DNA of 64,000 nt from Nocardioides sp. URHA0032. Its GTDB lineage: Bacteria; Actinomycetota; Actinomycetes; Propionibacteriales; Nocardioidaceae. How positions within the stretch are numbered: position 1 is the first letter of the stretch; every line of letters starts with the position of its first letter. The notes below the pieces were generated by a model. That model saw only the letters and a program-made list of their open reading frames with translations, had not been told where the DNA came from and made no database searches. The DNA lies in the NCBI RefSeq assembly GCF_000620645.1, contig NZ_JIAV01000021.1, positions 124,001 through 188,000 of the forward strand, read 5' to 3'. The translations under genes and the position numbers were made by a program. Positions 1 through 7,424 of this stretch are shown in pieces.

Positions 1-1143
1 GCGCTGCTCGCCGGCGAGGACCGCGTCCTGGCTGCGAACGCGGAGGACGTCGTGCGCGCCGAAGAGGGTGGTACGCCGCCCAACGTCGTCGACCGGCTCC
101 GGCTCACGCCCGAGAGGGTCGCCGGCATGGCCCAGGGCCTGCGCGACGTCGCGGGGCTGCCCGACCCGGTGGGCGAGGTGGTGCGCGGCAGCACGCTGGC
201 GAACGGCCTCGAGCTGCGCCAGGTGCGGGTGCCGTTCGGCGTGGTCGGCATCATCTACGAGGCCCGGCCCAACGTGACCGCCGACGCCGCCGGCATCTGC
301 CTGAAGTCGGGCAACGCCGTGCTCCTGCGCGGCAGCTCCAGCGCCGGCGCGAGCAACGCCGCGATCGTCGAGGAGCTGCGCGGCGCGGTGGCGGCCGCCG
401 GGCTCGACGCGGACGTGGTGCAGCTGGTGCCGGCCGAGAGCCGGGACACCGTCAAGGAGCTGATGCGCGCCCGGGGCCTGGTCGACGTGCTGATCCCGCG
501 CGGGGGAGCGGGCCTGATCCGCTCGGTGGTCGAGGAGTCGACGGTTCCGGTCATCGAGACGGGCGTCGGCAACTGCCACGTGTACGTCGACCGTGCCGCC
601 GACCTCGACAAGGCGCTGGCGATCGTGCTGAACGCCAAGACCCAGCGCACCAGCGTCTGCAACGCGGCCGAGTCGCTGCTCGTGCACGCCGGGGTCGCGG
701 ACGCGTTCCTCCCGCGGGTCGTCGCGGCGCTGCAGGACGCGGGCGTCACGATCCACGGCGACTCGGCGTTCCAGGCGTACGACGGCGTCGTGCCGGCCAC
801 CGACGGCGACTTCGGGGAGGAGTACCTCTCCCTCGACATCTCCGCGGCCGTCCTACCGGACCTCGAGGCGGCGATCCGGCACATCCGCAGGTACTCCAGC
901 CAGCACACCGAGGCGATCGTGACCGAGGACCTCGCGGCGGCGCGGCACTTCACCGCCGCGGTCGACTCGGCGGCCGTGCTGGTCAACGCGTCGACGCGGT
1001 TCACCGACGGGGCGGAGTTCGGCTTCGGCGCCGAGATCGGGATCAGCACCCAGAAGCTGCACGCCCGCGGCCCGATGGGGCTGCCGGAGATGACCTCGAC
1101 CAAGTACGTCGTGACCGGCGACGGGCACGTCCGCCCGTCCTGA
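1..1143 (+). CDS. proA: Glutamate-5-semialdehyde dehydrogenase (gamma-glutamyl phosphate reductase), 5' truncated
   Basis: This enzyme reduces gamma-glutamyl phosphate to glutamate semialdehyde with NADPH, the second step of proline synthesis, in the cytoplasm. The reading frame is open from base 1, so the N-terminus lies outside the window; 380 codons are visible of the roughly 415-430 usual for the family. The ALDH-fold core is clear: the [19 protein letters not shown] segment, the LLRGSSSA nucleotide-binding stretch, and the catalytic cysteine in [13 protein letters not shown] (visible codon 220). The C-terminal [16 protein letters not shown] signature is intact. It sits just upstream of a small membrane protein and nadD, the usual actinobacterial order. 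An in-frame ATG at 52 is internal and is not the start. Confidence 0.97.
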   Translation, partial: ALLAGEDRVLAANAEDVVRAEEGGTPPNVVDRLRLTPERVAGMAQGLRDVAGLPDPVGEVVRGSTLANGLELRQVRVPFGVVGIIYEARPNVTADAAGICLKSGNAVLLRGSSSAGASNAAIVEELRGAVAAAGLDADVVQLVPAESRDTVKELMRARGLVDVLIPRGGAGLIRSVVEESTVPVIETGVGNCHVYVDRAADLDKALAIVLNAKTQRTSVCNAAESLLVHAGVADAFLPRVVAALQDAGVTIHGDSAFQAYDGVVPATDGDFGEEYLSLDISAAVLPDLEAAIRHIRRYSSQHTEAIVTEDLAAARHFTAAVDSAAVLVNASTRFTDGAEFGFGAEIGISTQKLHARGPMGLPEMTSTKYVVTGDGHVRPS

Positions 1144-1153
1144 CCGCTGCCGG

Positions 1154-1159
1154 TAGGCT
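1154..1159 (+). promoter_or_regulatory. -10 hexamer TAGGCT for the small membrane protein gene
   Basis: TAGGCT is followed by exactly seven bases and then the ATG at 1167. This places the predicted transcription start on the start codon, so the mRNA is probably leaderless. No clear -35 box is seen. Confidence 0.5.
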
Positions 1160-1166
1160 GTCGTCC

Positions 1167-1319
1167 ATGCTGAACCCGTACGTCGCCGTCCTCGCCACCG
1201 AGGAGGCCGTCAACGACAACGTGCCGAACCACTGGCTGGTGGGAGGAGTGGTGCTGGCGATCCTGCTCGCGCTCATCCTCGCCCTGCTGATCTTCGGCGC
1301 GGGACGCGAGCACAGCTGA
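1167..1319 (+). CDS. Small single-pass membrane protein, 50 aa
   Basis: This gene encodes a 50-residue protein with a short polar N-terminus ([18 protein letters not shown]) and one hydrophobic helix of about 22 residues (residues 24-45, rich in Leu/Ile/Val/Ala), followed by a short basic tail GREHS. The topology suggests a single transmembrane segment. It lies between proA (23 bp upstream) and nadD (17 bp downstream), all co-directional. The codon usage is native. I do not recognise a named family or function. The clean TAGGCT-N7-ATG promoter supports it as a real, probably leaderless gene. Confidence 0.75.
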   Translation: MLNPYVAVLATEEAVNDNVPNHWLVGGVVLAILLALILALLIFGAGREHS

Positions 1320-1336
1320 CCGCCGGGAGTGAGCAC

Positions 1337-1945
1337 ATGCCCGGCGCGCGGCGGATCGGGGTCATGGGTGGCACCTTCGACCCCGTCCACCACGGCCACC
1401 TCGTGGCCGCGTCGGAGGTGCAGGCGTGGTTCGACCTCGACGAGGTCGTCTTCGTCCCGACCGGCGACCCCTGGCAGAAGTCCGACCGGATCGTCTCGCC
1501 GGCCGAGCACCGCTACCTGATGACCGTCATCGCGACGGCGTCCAACCCGCGGTTCACCGTCTCGCGCGTCGACCTGGACCGCGCTGGCCCGACGTACACG
1601 ATCGACACGCTCCGCGACCTGAAGGCCCAGCTGCCGGAGGCGGAGCTCTACTTCATCACCGGAGCCGACGCGCTGGCCGAGATCTTCACCTGGCGCGACG
1701 CCGAGGAGCTGTTCGCGCTCGCCCAGTTCGTGGGCTGCACCCGGCCCGGCTACACCATGGATGAGGCGACGCTCGCCACGATCCCGGCGCACCGGGTGAC
1801 GATGGTCGAGATCCCCGCGCTGGCGATCTCGTCCACCGACTGCCGGGACCGCACCCGCCGCGGCGAGCCGGTCTGGTACCTCGTGCCGGACGGTGTCGTC
1901 CAGTACATCGCCAAGCACGACCTCTATCCCAAGGACCAGCAGTGA
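1337..1945 (+). CDS. nadD: Nicotinate-nucleotide adenylyltransferase
   Basis: NadD transfers AMP from ATP to nicotinic acid mononucleotide, giving deamido-NAD, in the cytoplasmic NAD biosynthesis pathway. The 202-residue protein opens with the nucleotidyltransferase motif [12 protein letters not shown] (residues 11-22) and carries the C-terminal ISSTDCR signature (ISSTxxR in the family). Its length is typical. The ATG at 1337 is chosen because it places the beta-strand RRIGVMGG directly at the N-terminus; the GTG at 1329 is in another frame. It is followed by rsfS and a histidine phosphatase, the same order as in mycobacteria. Confidence 0.95.
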   Translation: MPGARRIGVMGGTFDPVHHGHLVAASEVQAWFDLDEVVFVPTGDPWQKSDRIVSPAEHRYLMTVIATASNPRFTVSRVDLDRAGPTYTIDTLRDLKAQLPEAELYFITGADALAEIFTWRDAEELFALAQFVGCTRPGYTMDEATLATIPAHRVTMVEIPALAISSTDCRDRTRRGEPVWYLVPDGVVQYIAKHDLYPKDQQ

Positions 1946-2012
1946 GCACCCCACGACGTCGCGGGCTTCCCCCGCTCCGCTCCTCCAGCCCGCGATTCCG
2001 AGGGGATCCCGC

Positions 2013-2390
2013 ATGACTGCCACCGACCACGCTCTCGAGCTCGTCCGCGCGGCCGCGCTGGCGGCCTCCGACAAGCTCGCCCAGCAGATCGTCGCGTTCG
2101 ACGTTAGCGAGCAGCTCGCCATCACCGACGCGTTCGTCCTCGCCTCCGCGACCAACGACCGCCAGGTCAAGGCGATCGTCGACGAGGTCGAGGACAAGCT
2201 GCGCGAGATCGGCGCCAAGCCGATCCGGCGGGAGGGTGAGCGGGACGGTCGCTGGGTGCTCATCGACTACGGCGAGATCGTCGTGCACGTGCAGCACGAG
2301 GAGGAGCGGCAGTTCTACGCCCTCGAGCGGCTCTGGCGGGACTGCCCGACGATCGAGCTGCCTGCCGACGTCGTCTCGCATGAGCGCTGA
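2013..2390 (+). CDS. rsfS: Ribosomal silencing factor RsfS
   Basis: RsfS (Iojap/DUF143 family) binds ribosomal protein uL14 and blocks joining of the subunits when nutrients are short. The 125-residue product has the family landmarks: the N-terminal helix ELVRAAALAASDKLAQQI, the core DVSEQLAITDAFVLASATNDRQVKAI, and the C-terminal WVLIDYGEIVVHV strand. The start at 2013 (MTATDHALEL) is preferred over upstream in-frame codons because it begins at the conserved domain. The 3' end overlaps the next gene by 11 bases, indicating coupled translation. Confidence 0.95.
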   Translation: MTATDHALELVRAAALAASDKLAQQIVAFDVSEQLAITDAFVLASATNDRQVKAIVDEVEDKLREIGAKPIRREGERDGRWVLIDYGEIVVHVQHEEERQFYALERLWRDCPTIELPADVVSHER

Positions 2391-3012
2391 CCCGGCTCCT
2401 GCCCGGCTCGTCCTGCTCCGGCACGGCCGGACCGCGTTCAACGCCGGCCGCCGGATCCAGGGGCAGCTGGAGGTCGAGCTCGACGACACCGGCCACGCCC
2501 AGGCGGCCGCGGTGGCGCCGGTCGTCGCCGCACTGCGCCCCGCCGCCCTCTGGTCCTCCGACAGCGCCCGCGCGCGCCAGACCGCGGCGTACCTCGCCAA
2601 GGAGACCGGCCTCGAGCCCGTGTACGACGCCCGGCTGCGCGAGTACTTCCTGGCCTCGCGCCAGGGGTTGACCCACGAGGAGTACGCGTCGGTGGCACCC
2701 GAGGAGTTCGCCGCCTTCCGTTCCGGTGACTTCGACGTGGTGCCGGGTGGCGAGACCTCCGCGCAGGTCGCCGCCCGGATGGTGTCGGCCCTCGTGGAGC
2801 TCCTCGGCTCGATCGCCCCGGGTGAGCTGGCGGTGGCGGTCTCCCACGGCGCCGCGATCCGCGACGCCGTCCCAGTCCTGCTCGGCCTGCCGGCCACCGG
2901 GCGCACCGCCCTGCACGGCCTCGCGAACTGCGGCTGGGTCGAGCTGGACCGCGCCGAGCCCGGTGCCCCGATGCGGCTGGTGGCGTACAACCGCGTGGTG
3001 CCCGGCCGCTGA
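2380..3012 (+). CDS. Histidine phosphatase family protein (syntenic with gpgP)
   Basis: This is a phosphoglycerate-mutase-like phosphatase of 210 residues. The N-terminal catalytic motif LVLLRHGRTAFN carries the phospho-accepting His (RHG), the arginine pair is visible in SSDSARARQTA, and the second catalytic His is in VSHGAAIRD. Its place directly after nadD-rsfS matches the mycobacterial glucosyl-3-phosphoglycerate phosphatase GpgP, so a role in methylglucose-type or phosphoglycerate ester metabolism is plausible. The substrate cannot be read from the sequence. The start overlaps the rsfS end, in keeping with one operon. Confidence 0.85.
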   Translation: MSADPAPARLVLLRHGRTAFNAGRRIQGQLEVELDDTGHAQAAAVAPVVAALRPAALWSSDSARARQTAAYLAKETGLEPVYDARLREYFLASRQGLTHEEYASVAPEEFAAFRSGDFDVVPGGETSAQVAARMVSALVELLGSIAPGELAVAVSHGAAIRDAVPVLLGLPATGRTALHGLANCGWVELDRAEPGAPMRLVAYNRVVPGR

Positions 3013-3041
3013 CCTCAGGCTCACCATGGTCTGCACCTGGG

Positions 3042-3082
3042 CCCGCACTTCCCATGGCGTTGCTCACCGTGGGAAGTGCGGG
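3042..3082 (+). terminator. Stem-loop terminator after the histidine phosphatase gene
   Basis: Arms 3042-3057 and 3067-3082 pair over 16 bp with one G-T wobble around a 9-base loop, 29 bases after the stop codon. There is no T-tract, as is common in high-GC actinobacteria. A second, weaker inverted repeat (CCCC/GGGG) follows at about 3083-3104. Confidence 0.6.
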
Positions 3083-3187
3083 TTCCCCGGGATCCCATGG
3101 GGAACTGTGACCCGCCCCCGATTCGCATCGGGCGGGGCGGTTGGCTAGTATTCCGCGAGTTGTCATCCCGCAGGGGAAGAGAACGAT

Positions 3188-3260
3188 GGGGCTGTGGCGC
3201 AGCTGGTAGCGCATCTGCATGGCATGCAGAGGGTCAGGGGTTCGAGTCCCCTCAGCTCCA
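3188..3260 (+). tRNA. tRNA-Ala (anticodon GGC)
   Basis: A 73-nt cloverleaf is visible. The acceptor stem is GGGGCTG/CAGCTCC with discriminator A. The D-arm is GCGC-AGCTGGTA-GCGC. The anticodon stem TCTGC/GCAGA holds the loop AT-GGC-AT, with T33 and A37 correct. The T-arm contains GGTTCGAGTCC. Anticodon GGC reads GCC, the dominant Ala codon here. CCA is not encoded. A possible -10 (TAGTAT, 3146-3151) lies upstream. Confidence 0.96.
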
Positions 3261-3266
3261 CATCAC

Positions 3267-3293
3267 GAAGCCCGGCGCGGAGCGCCGGGCTTC
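3267..3293 (+). terminator. Terminator hairpin of tRNA-Ala
   Basis: A perfect 12-bp stem (GAAGCCCGGCGC with its complement) around a GGA loop begins seven bases after the tRNA. The remaining sequence has only a weak T-rich tail (TTCCGTCGTT). Confidence 0.85.
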
Positions 3294-3339
3294 CGTCGTT
3301 CAGGGGCGCGATAGCACTGAGCGGTAGCATCGCCGGAAC

Positions 3340-3353
3340 GAGAACACGTTCTA
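3340..3353 (+). promoter_or_regulatory. KstR-like operator before the acyl-CoA ligase gene
   Basis: GAGAACACGTTCTA matches the KstR consensus TNNAACNNGTTNNA at all positions but the first, and is an inverted repeat AGAAC-AC-GTTCT. It lies 14 bases upstream of the ATG at 3367 and just downstream of a TAGCAT -10-like hexamer (3325-3330), a position suited to repression. KstR is the TetR-type repressor of sterol catabolism in actinobacteria. Binding is inferred from sequence only. Confidence 0.55.
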
Positions 3354-3366
3354 TTCAGGTGGTGCC

Positions 3367-5016
3367 ATGCCCCAGCTCGGCCCGGACGGATTCAACCTCT
3401 CGACGGTCTTCGACACCGTCGCCCGCGCGGTGCCGGAGCAGGAGGTGCTGGTCTGGCGCGACCGGCGGTTGACGTACGCCGCGATGAACGAGCGCATCGA
3501 CGGCCTCGCGCACCACCTCGTCGAGCGCGGGCTCGGCAGCCACGTCCCGCGGGCCGGGCTCCGGGGTCACGAGTCCGGCCAGGACCACGTCGGGCTCTAT
3601 CTCCGCAACGGCAACGAGTACCTCGAGGCGATGGTGGCGGGCTACCGAGCCCGGGTGGCGCCGTTCAACGTGAACTACCGCTACGTCGAGGAGGAGCTGC
3701 TCTACCTGCTCACCGACGCCCGGACCCGCGCGCTCGTCTACCACGCGGAGTTCGCCCCGAGCGTCGCCGCCATCCGCGACCGGCTGCCCGGCCTCGACGT
3801 CCTCATCCAGGTTGCCGACGGCTCTGGGAACGACCTGCTGCCGGGCGCCGTCGCCTACGAGGACGTCGTCCTCACCTCGGAGCCGGTGGACGGGATGCCG
3901 GAGCCGAGCGGCGACGACCTGTTCGTGCTGTACACCGGCGGCACCACCGGCATGCCCAAGGGCGTGCTGTGGCGCAACGACGACATCTACGTCACCTCGA
4001 TGGGCGGCACGCCGTTCGGCACCAACGACCCGTTCACGTCGTACGACGCGATCGCGGAGCACGCCGCGAACGCCGGGGGCGGCATGCGGCTGCTGATGAT
4101 CCCGCCGCTGATGCACGGCGCGGCGCAGTGGTCGACGTTCCACACCATCACGGGCGGCGGCACGATCGTGTTCCCCGACAACGTGCACTCGCTGGACCCC
4201 GCCGACGCGATCGGCACGGCGGTCCGCGAACGGGTCCTCAGCATCCCGGTCGTCGGCGACGCCGTCGCGCTGCCGCTGGTCGAGGAGGTGGAGCGGGGCA
4301 GCTACGACCTGTCCGGCCTCGCGGCGTTCAACAACGGTGGCGCGCCGCTCACCCCCGGCGTGCGCGCGCGGATCCTCGAGGCGCTGCCGCACATCATCGT
4401 GATGGACGCCGCGGGCGCCTCGGAGACGGGTCTGCAGATGAGCTCGCTGTCGCTCAAGGGCATGGAGGCGGGTACGGCGACGTTCGCACCGGTCGCCGCC
4501 ACGACGGTCGTCGACGACCTGTTCCAGCGGACGCTGGAGCCGGGCGAGGGCGAGGGCTGGCTCGCCCAGCGCGGCCGGGTGCCCCTCGGGTACCTCGGCG
4601 ACGAGGACAAGACCGCACGCACGTTCCCGGTCATCGGCGGCGTCCGGTTCTCGATCCCTGGCGACCGGGCGCTGCTCGCGGAGGACGGGCAGATCGTGCT
4701 GCTCGGCCGGGACGGCGTCACCATCAACTCCGGCGGCGAGAAGATCTTCGTCGAGGAGGTCGAGCGCGCGCTGGCCGCGCACCCCGGCGTCCGCGACGTC
4801 ATCGTCGTCGGCCGTCCCTCGCAGCGCTGGGGGAGCGAGGTGATCGCCGTCGTCCAGCTCGAGGAGGGCAGTGTCGCCTCCGACGAGGAGCTGCTCGCCG
4901 AGGCCGCGCGGCACGTGGCGCGGTACAAGGTCCCGAAGGCGGTGGTCCGGGCCCCGGTCGTCGAGCGGTCGCCGTCGGGCAAGGCCGACTACCGGTGGGC
5001 ACGGACGCAGGTGTAG
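3367..5016 (+). CDS. Acyl-CoA synthetase, FadD19/FadD17-like (steroid side-chain type)
   Basis: This ANL-superfamily adenylate-forming enzyme of 549 residues activates a carboxylic acid as acyl-AMP and then acyl-CoA. The phosphate-binding loop is VLYTGGTTGMPKG (about residues 187-199), followed by VLWRNDDIY. The aromatic/acyl-AMP motif is in MDAAGASETG, the hinge region is GRDGVTINSGGEKIF, and the catalytic lysine is in SPSGKADYRW near the C-terminus. The VLWRNDDIY and PSGKADYRWAR segments resemble actinobacterial FadD19 and FadD17, which act on sterol side chains. A KstR-like box precedes the gene. The SD is AGGTGG. The substrate remains an inference. Confidence 0.8.
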   Translation: MPQLGPDGFNLSTVFDTVARAVPEQEVLVWRDRRLTYAAMNERIDGLAHHLVERGLGSHVPRAGLRGHESGQDHVGLYLRNGNEYLEAMVAGYRARVAPFNVNYRYVEEELLYLLTDARTRALVYHAEFAPSVAAIRDRLPGLDVLIQVADGSGNDLLPGAVAYEDVVLTSEPVDGMPEPSGDDLFVLYTGGTTGMPKGVLWRNDDIYVTSMGGTPFGTNDPFTSYDAIAEHAANAGGGMRLLMIPPLMHGAAQWSTFHTITGGGTIVFPDNVHSLDPADAIGTAVRERVLSIPVVGDAVALPLVEEVERGSYDLSGLAAFNNGGAPLTPGVRARILEALPHIIVMDAAGASETGLQMSSLSLKGMEAGTATFAPVAATTVVDDLFQRTLEPGEGEGWLAQRGRVPLGYLGDEDKTARTFPVIGGVRFSIPGDRALLAEDGQIVLLGRDGVTINSGGEKIFVEEVERALAAHPGVRDVIVVGRPSQRWGSEVIAVVQLEEGSVASDEELLAEAARHVARYKVPKAVVRAPVVERSPSGKADYRWARTQV

Positions 5017-5045
5017 CAGCTCCGCGCTCCGGGCACCGCGAGCCC

Positions 5046-5708
5046 ATGCCCGCCTTCGACATCGCCGTGCTGGACATCGACGGCACCCTGTTGGACTCCA
5101 ACTACCACCACGCGGTCGCCTGGTCGCGCGCGTTCGACGCCGTGCTGGACCGGCACGTCGCCGTCGCCGCGATCCACCGTGCGATCGGCATGGGCGGCGA
5201 CCGCCTCGTCGCCGCCGTGACCGGTGACGACGTGGAGGAGCAGCACGGCGACGAGCTCCGCGACCGCTGGGAGCAGGAGTACGACGCGATCATCGGCGAC
5301 ACCCGGCTCTTCGACGGGGCGATCGACCTCCTCACCGGGCTGCGCGAGGCGGGCCTCAAGGTGGTCCTGGCCAGCTCGAGCATCCCCAAGCACGCCGAGC
5401 ACGCCCTCGAGCTGCTGGACGCCGAGGAGCGGGCCGACGCCTGGACGACGAGCCAGGACGCTGACGCCTCCAAGCCCGACCCGGAGCTCCTGGACGAGGC
5501 GCTCGAGAAGGTCGGCGGCGGGCGGGCGGTGATGATCGGGGACTCCGTGTGGGACGTCGCGGCGGCGACCCGGCGCGGGGACCCGACCATCGGGCTGCTC
5601 GCCGGTGGGTCCGGGCGCCAGGAGCTGCTCGACGCCGGAGCGGCCTCGGTCTACGCCTACCCGCGCGAGCTCCTCGAGCACCTCGACGAGGTCCTCGCCG
5701 AGCAGTGA
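5046..5708 (+). CDS. HAD-family hydrolase
   Basis: This is a 220-residue haloacid-dehalogenase-type phosphatase. Motif I is VLDIDGTLLDS (nucleophile and acid/base Asp), motif II is VLASSS, motif III is the lysine in DASKPDPELL, and motif IV is MIGDSVWDVAAA. A helical cap lies between motifs I and II (about residues 20-90), as in the phosphoglycolate phosphatase/beta-phosphoglucomutase subclass. The ATG at 5046 lies 30 bp after the ligase stop codon. The stop overlaps the GTG of the next gene by four bases (GTGA), so the two are co-translated. The substrate is unknown. Confidence 0.88.
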   Translation: MPAFDIAVLDIDGTLLDSNYHHAVAWSRAFDAVLDRHVAVAAIHRAIGMGGDRLVAAVTGDDVEEQHGDELRDRWEQEYDAIIGDTRLFDGAIDLLTGLREAGLKVVLASSSIPKHAEHALELLDAEERADAWTTSQDADASKPDPELLDEALEKVGGGRAVMIGDSVWDVAAATRRGDPTIGLLAGGSGRQELLDAGAASVYAYPRELLEHLDEVLAEQ

Positions 5709-6976
5709 CCCGCAGCCGCGTCGTCCTGGTTGCGCTCTGCGCCGGCTACTTCCTGGTGCTGCTCGACGTCACCGTCGTGAACGTCGCGCTGCCCTCGCTG
5801 GCCGACGACCTCGGCACCGGGACTGCGGGGCTCCAGTGGGTGGTCGACGGGTACGCCGTCGCGCTGGCCTCGCTGCTGCTGGTCGGCGGGACCCTCGGCG
5901 ACGTGCTCGGCCACCGCGGCGTGGTGCTGGCCGGGCTCGCGGCGTTCGGCCTGGCGGCCGTCGGCTGCGGCATCGCTCCGTCGACCGCGGCGCTGGTCGC
6001 GGCCCGGGTGGTCCAGGGCGCCGGGGCCGCCCTGCTGCTGCCGGGCACCCTCGCCCTGGTCGGCGACGCCTACCCGGAGCGCGGAGCCCAGGCCCGGGCG
6101 ATCGGGATCTGGGCGGCGGTCGGGAGCGCGGCGCTGCCGGCCGGGCCGCTGCTCGGCGGCGCGCTGGTCGAGTGGGTGTCCTGGCGCGCGGTGTTCCTGC
6201 TCAACGTGCCGATCGTGCTGCTCGTGGGCGCGGTGCTGGCCCGCGGCGTACCCGCCTCCGAGCGCGCGGACCGCGCCGTCGACGTGGCCGGCTCGGTGCT
6301 GGCCGCCACCACCCTCGGCAGCCTGGTGTACGCCCTGGTCGCCGGGCGTGCGGCGCTCGGTCTCGTGGCGGTCTTCTCGCTCGTGGCGCTGGTCGTGGTG
6401 GAGCACCGGGTGGCCGACCCGATGCTGCCGCTCGACCTGCTCCGGCGGCCGGCGTTCGTCCTCGCCAACGGCGCTGCGGGCGTGATGAACCTCGCGACGC
6501 TCGGGATGCTGTTCGTGGTGACGCTGTACCTCCAGCAGGACCAGGGCCGCTCGCCGTTCTCCGCCGGCGTGGCGCTGCTGCCGCTGTTCCTCCCGCTCAC
6601 GCTGCTCGCCCCGCTGACCGGCCGGGTGACGGCGCGCACCGGCCCGCGGCCGCCGATGGTCGCCGGGCTGCTGGTCGGCGCGGCGGGCTTCGCCGTCCTC
6701 GCCTCCGGTCACCTGACGACCGGGCTCCTGGTGTGGGGCGTCGGCATCGGCGTGCTCACGCCCGCCGTCGTGGCGGCCGCCCTGGCGGCGGTCGAGCCCG
6801 ATCGGTCGGGACTCGCCTCGGGCGTCAACAACACCGCGCGCCAGGCCGGCGGTGCTGTCGGTGTCGCGGTCTACGGTGCTGTCAACGACCTGCGTGGGCT
6901 GGCGATCGCGTCGGCGGTGCTGTTCACAGCGACGGCACTGACGGCGATGAGTTCCGGCTGGGACGCTGGTCGGTAG
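5705..6976 (+). CDS. MFS transporter (drug:H+ antiporter type)
   Basis: This integral membrane protein of 423 residues has about 12-14 hydrophobic helices. The antiporter motif LDVTVVNVALPSLADDLG near the N-terminus (motif D1 of the DHA families), LQWVVDGYAVALASLLLVGGTLGD, and the motif C-like segment GSAALPAGPLLGGALVEWVSWRAVF place it in the EmrB/QacA-like exporter group. The GTG start at 5705 overlaps the upstream HAD stop and gives the expected cytoplasmic start VTRSRVV before helix 1; longer in-frame extensions run through the HAD gene. The exported compound is unknown. Confidence 0.9.
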   Translation: MTRSRVVLVALCAGYFLVLLDVTVVNVALPSLADDLGTGTAGLQWVVDGYAVALASLLLVGGTLGDVLGHRGVVLAGLAAFGLAAVGCGIAPSTAALVAARVVQGAGAALLLPGTLALVGDAYPERGAQARAIGIWAAVGSAALPAGPLLGGALVEWVSWRAVFLLNVPIVLLVGAVLARGVPASERADRAVDVAGSVLAATTLGSLVYALVAGRAALGLVAVFSLVALVVVEHRVADPMLPLDLLRRPAFVLANGAAGVMNLATLGMLFVVTLYLQQDQGRSPFSAGVALLPLFLPLTLLAPLTGRVTARTGPRPPMVAGLLVGAAGFAVLASGHLTTGLLVWGVGIGVLTPAVVAAALAAVEPDRSGLASGVNNTARQAGGAVGVAVYGAVNDLRGLAIASAVLFTATALTAMSSGWDAGR

Positions 6977-7007
6977 GACAGACCCCCGAGCGCAAAGGAG
7001 CGCGCAC

Positions 7008-7424
7008 ATGTCCACCGTCCTCAACCCCTACCTCAACTTCCGTGCCCAGGCCCGGGACGCGATGACCTTCTACCAGTCGGCCCTCGGCGGCCAGCTCGAC
7101 GTGACGACGTTCGCCGACCAGGGCGGCATGGGCGTCCCCGAGAGCGAGGCCGGGCTGGTCATGCACTCCGCCCTGACCGTGTCCGACGGCGTGCAGCTGA
7201 TGGGCGCTGACGTCCCGAGCCACATGGACACCGGCGGCGACATCTCGAACGGCTCGATCTCGCTGAGCGGCGACGACGAGGCCACGCTGCGCGGTTGGTT
7301 CGAGGCGCTGAGCGCGGGCGGCAGCGTCACCGTGCCGCTGGAGAAGGCGCCGTGGGGCGACTCCTTCGGCATGTTCACCGACAAGTACGGCATCGGCTGG
7401 ATGGTGAACATCAGCGGGAGCTAG
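7008..7424 (+). CDS. VOC-family (PhnB-like glyoxalase fold) protein
   Basis: This 138-residue protein belongs to the PhnB/DUF1338-like branch of the vicinal oxygen chelate fold. It has LNPYLNFRAQARDAMTFYQSALGG at the start (a typical beta-alpha entry) and the terminal DKYGIGWMVNI strand. The family includes glyoxalases and dioxygenases, but many PhnB-like members have no known activity. A clear SD (AAAGGAG) precedes the ATG. The 3' end overlaps the convergent monooxygenase gene by four bases. Confidence 0.85.
   Translation: MSTVLNPYLNFRAQARDAMTFYQSALGGQLDVTTFADQGGMGVPESEAGLVMHSALTVSDGVQLMGADVPSHMDTGGDISNGSISLSGDDEATLRGWFEALSAGGSVTVPLEKAPWGDSFGMFTDKYGIGWMVNISGS

Noticed and set aside
3083..3104. 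A second terminator after the histidine phosphatase
   Set aside because: The CCCC/GGGG repeat is short and unsupported; the 16-bp hairpin before it is sufficient.
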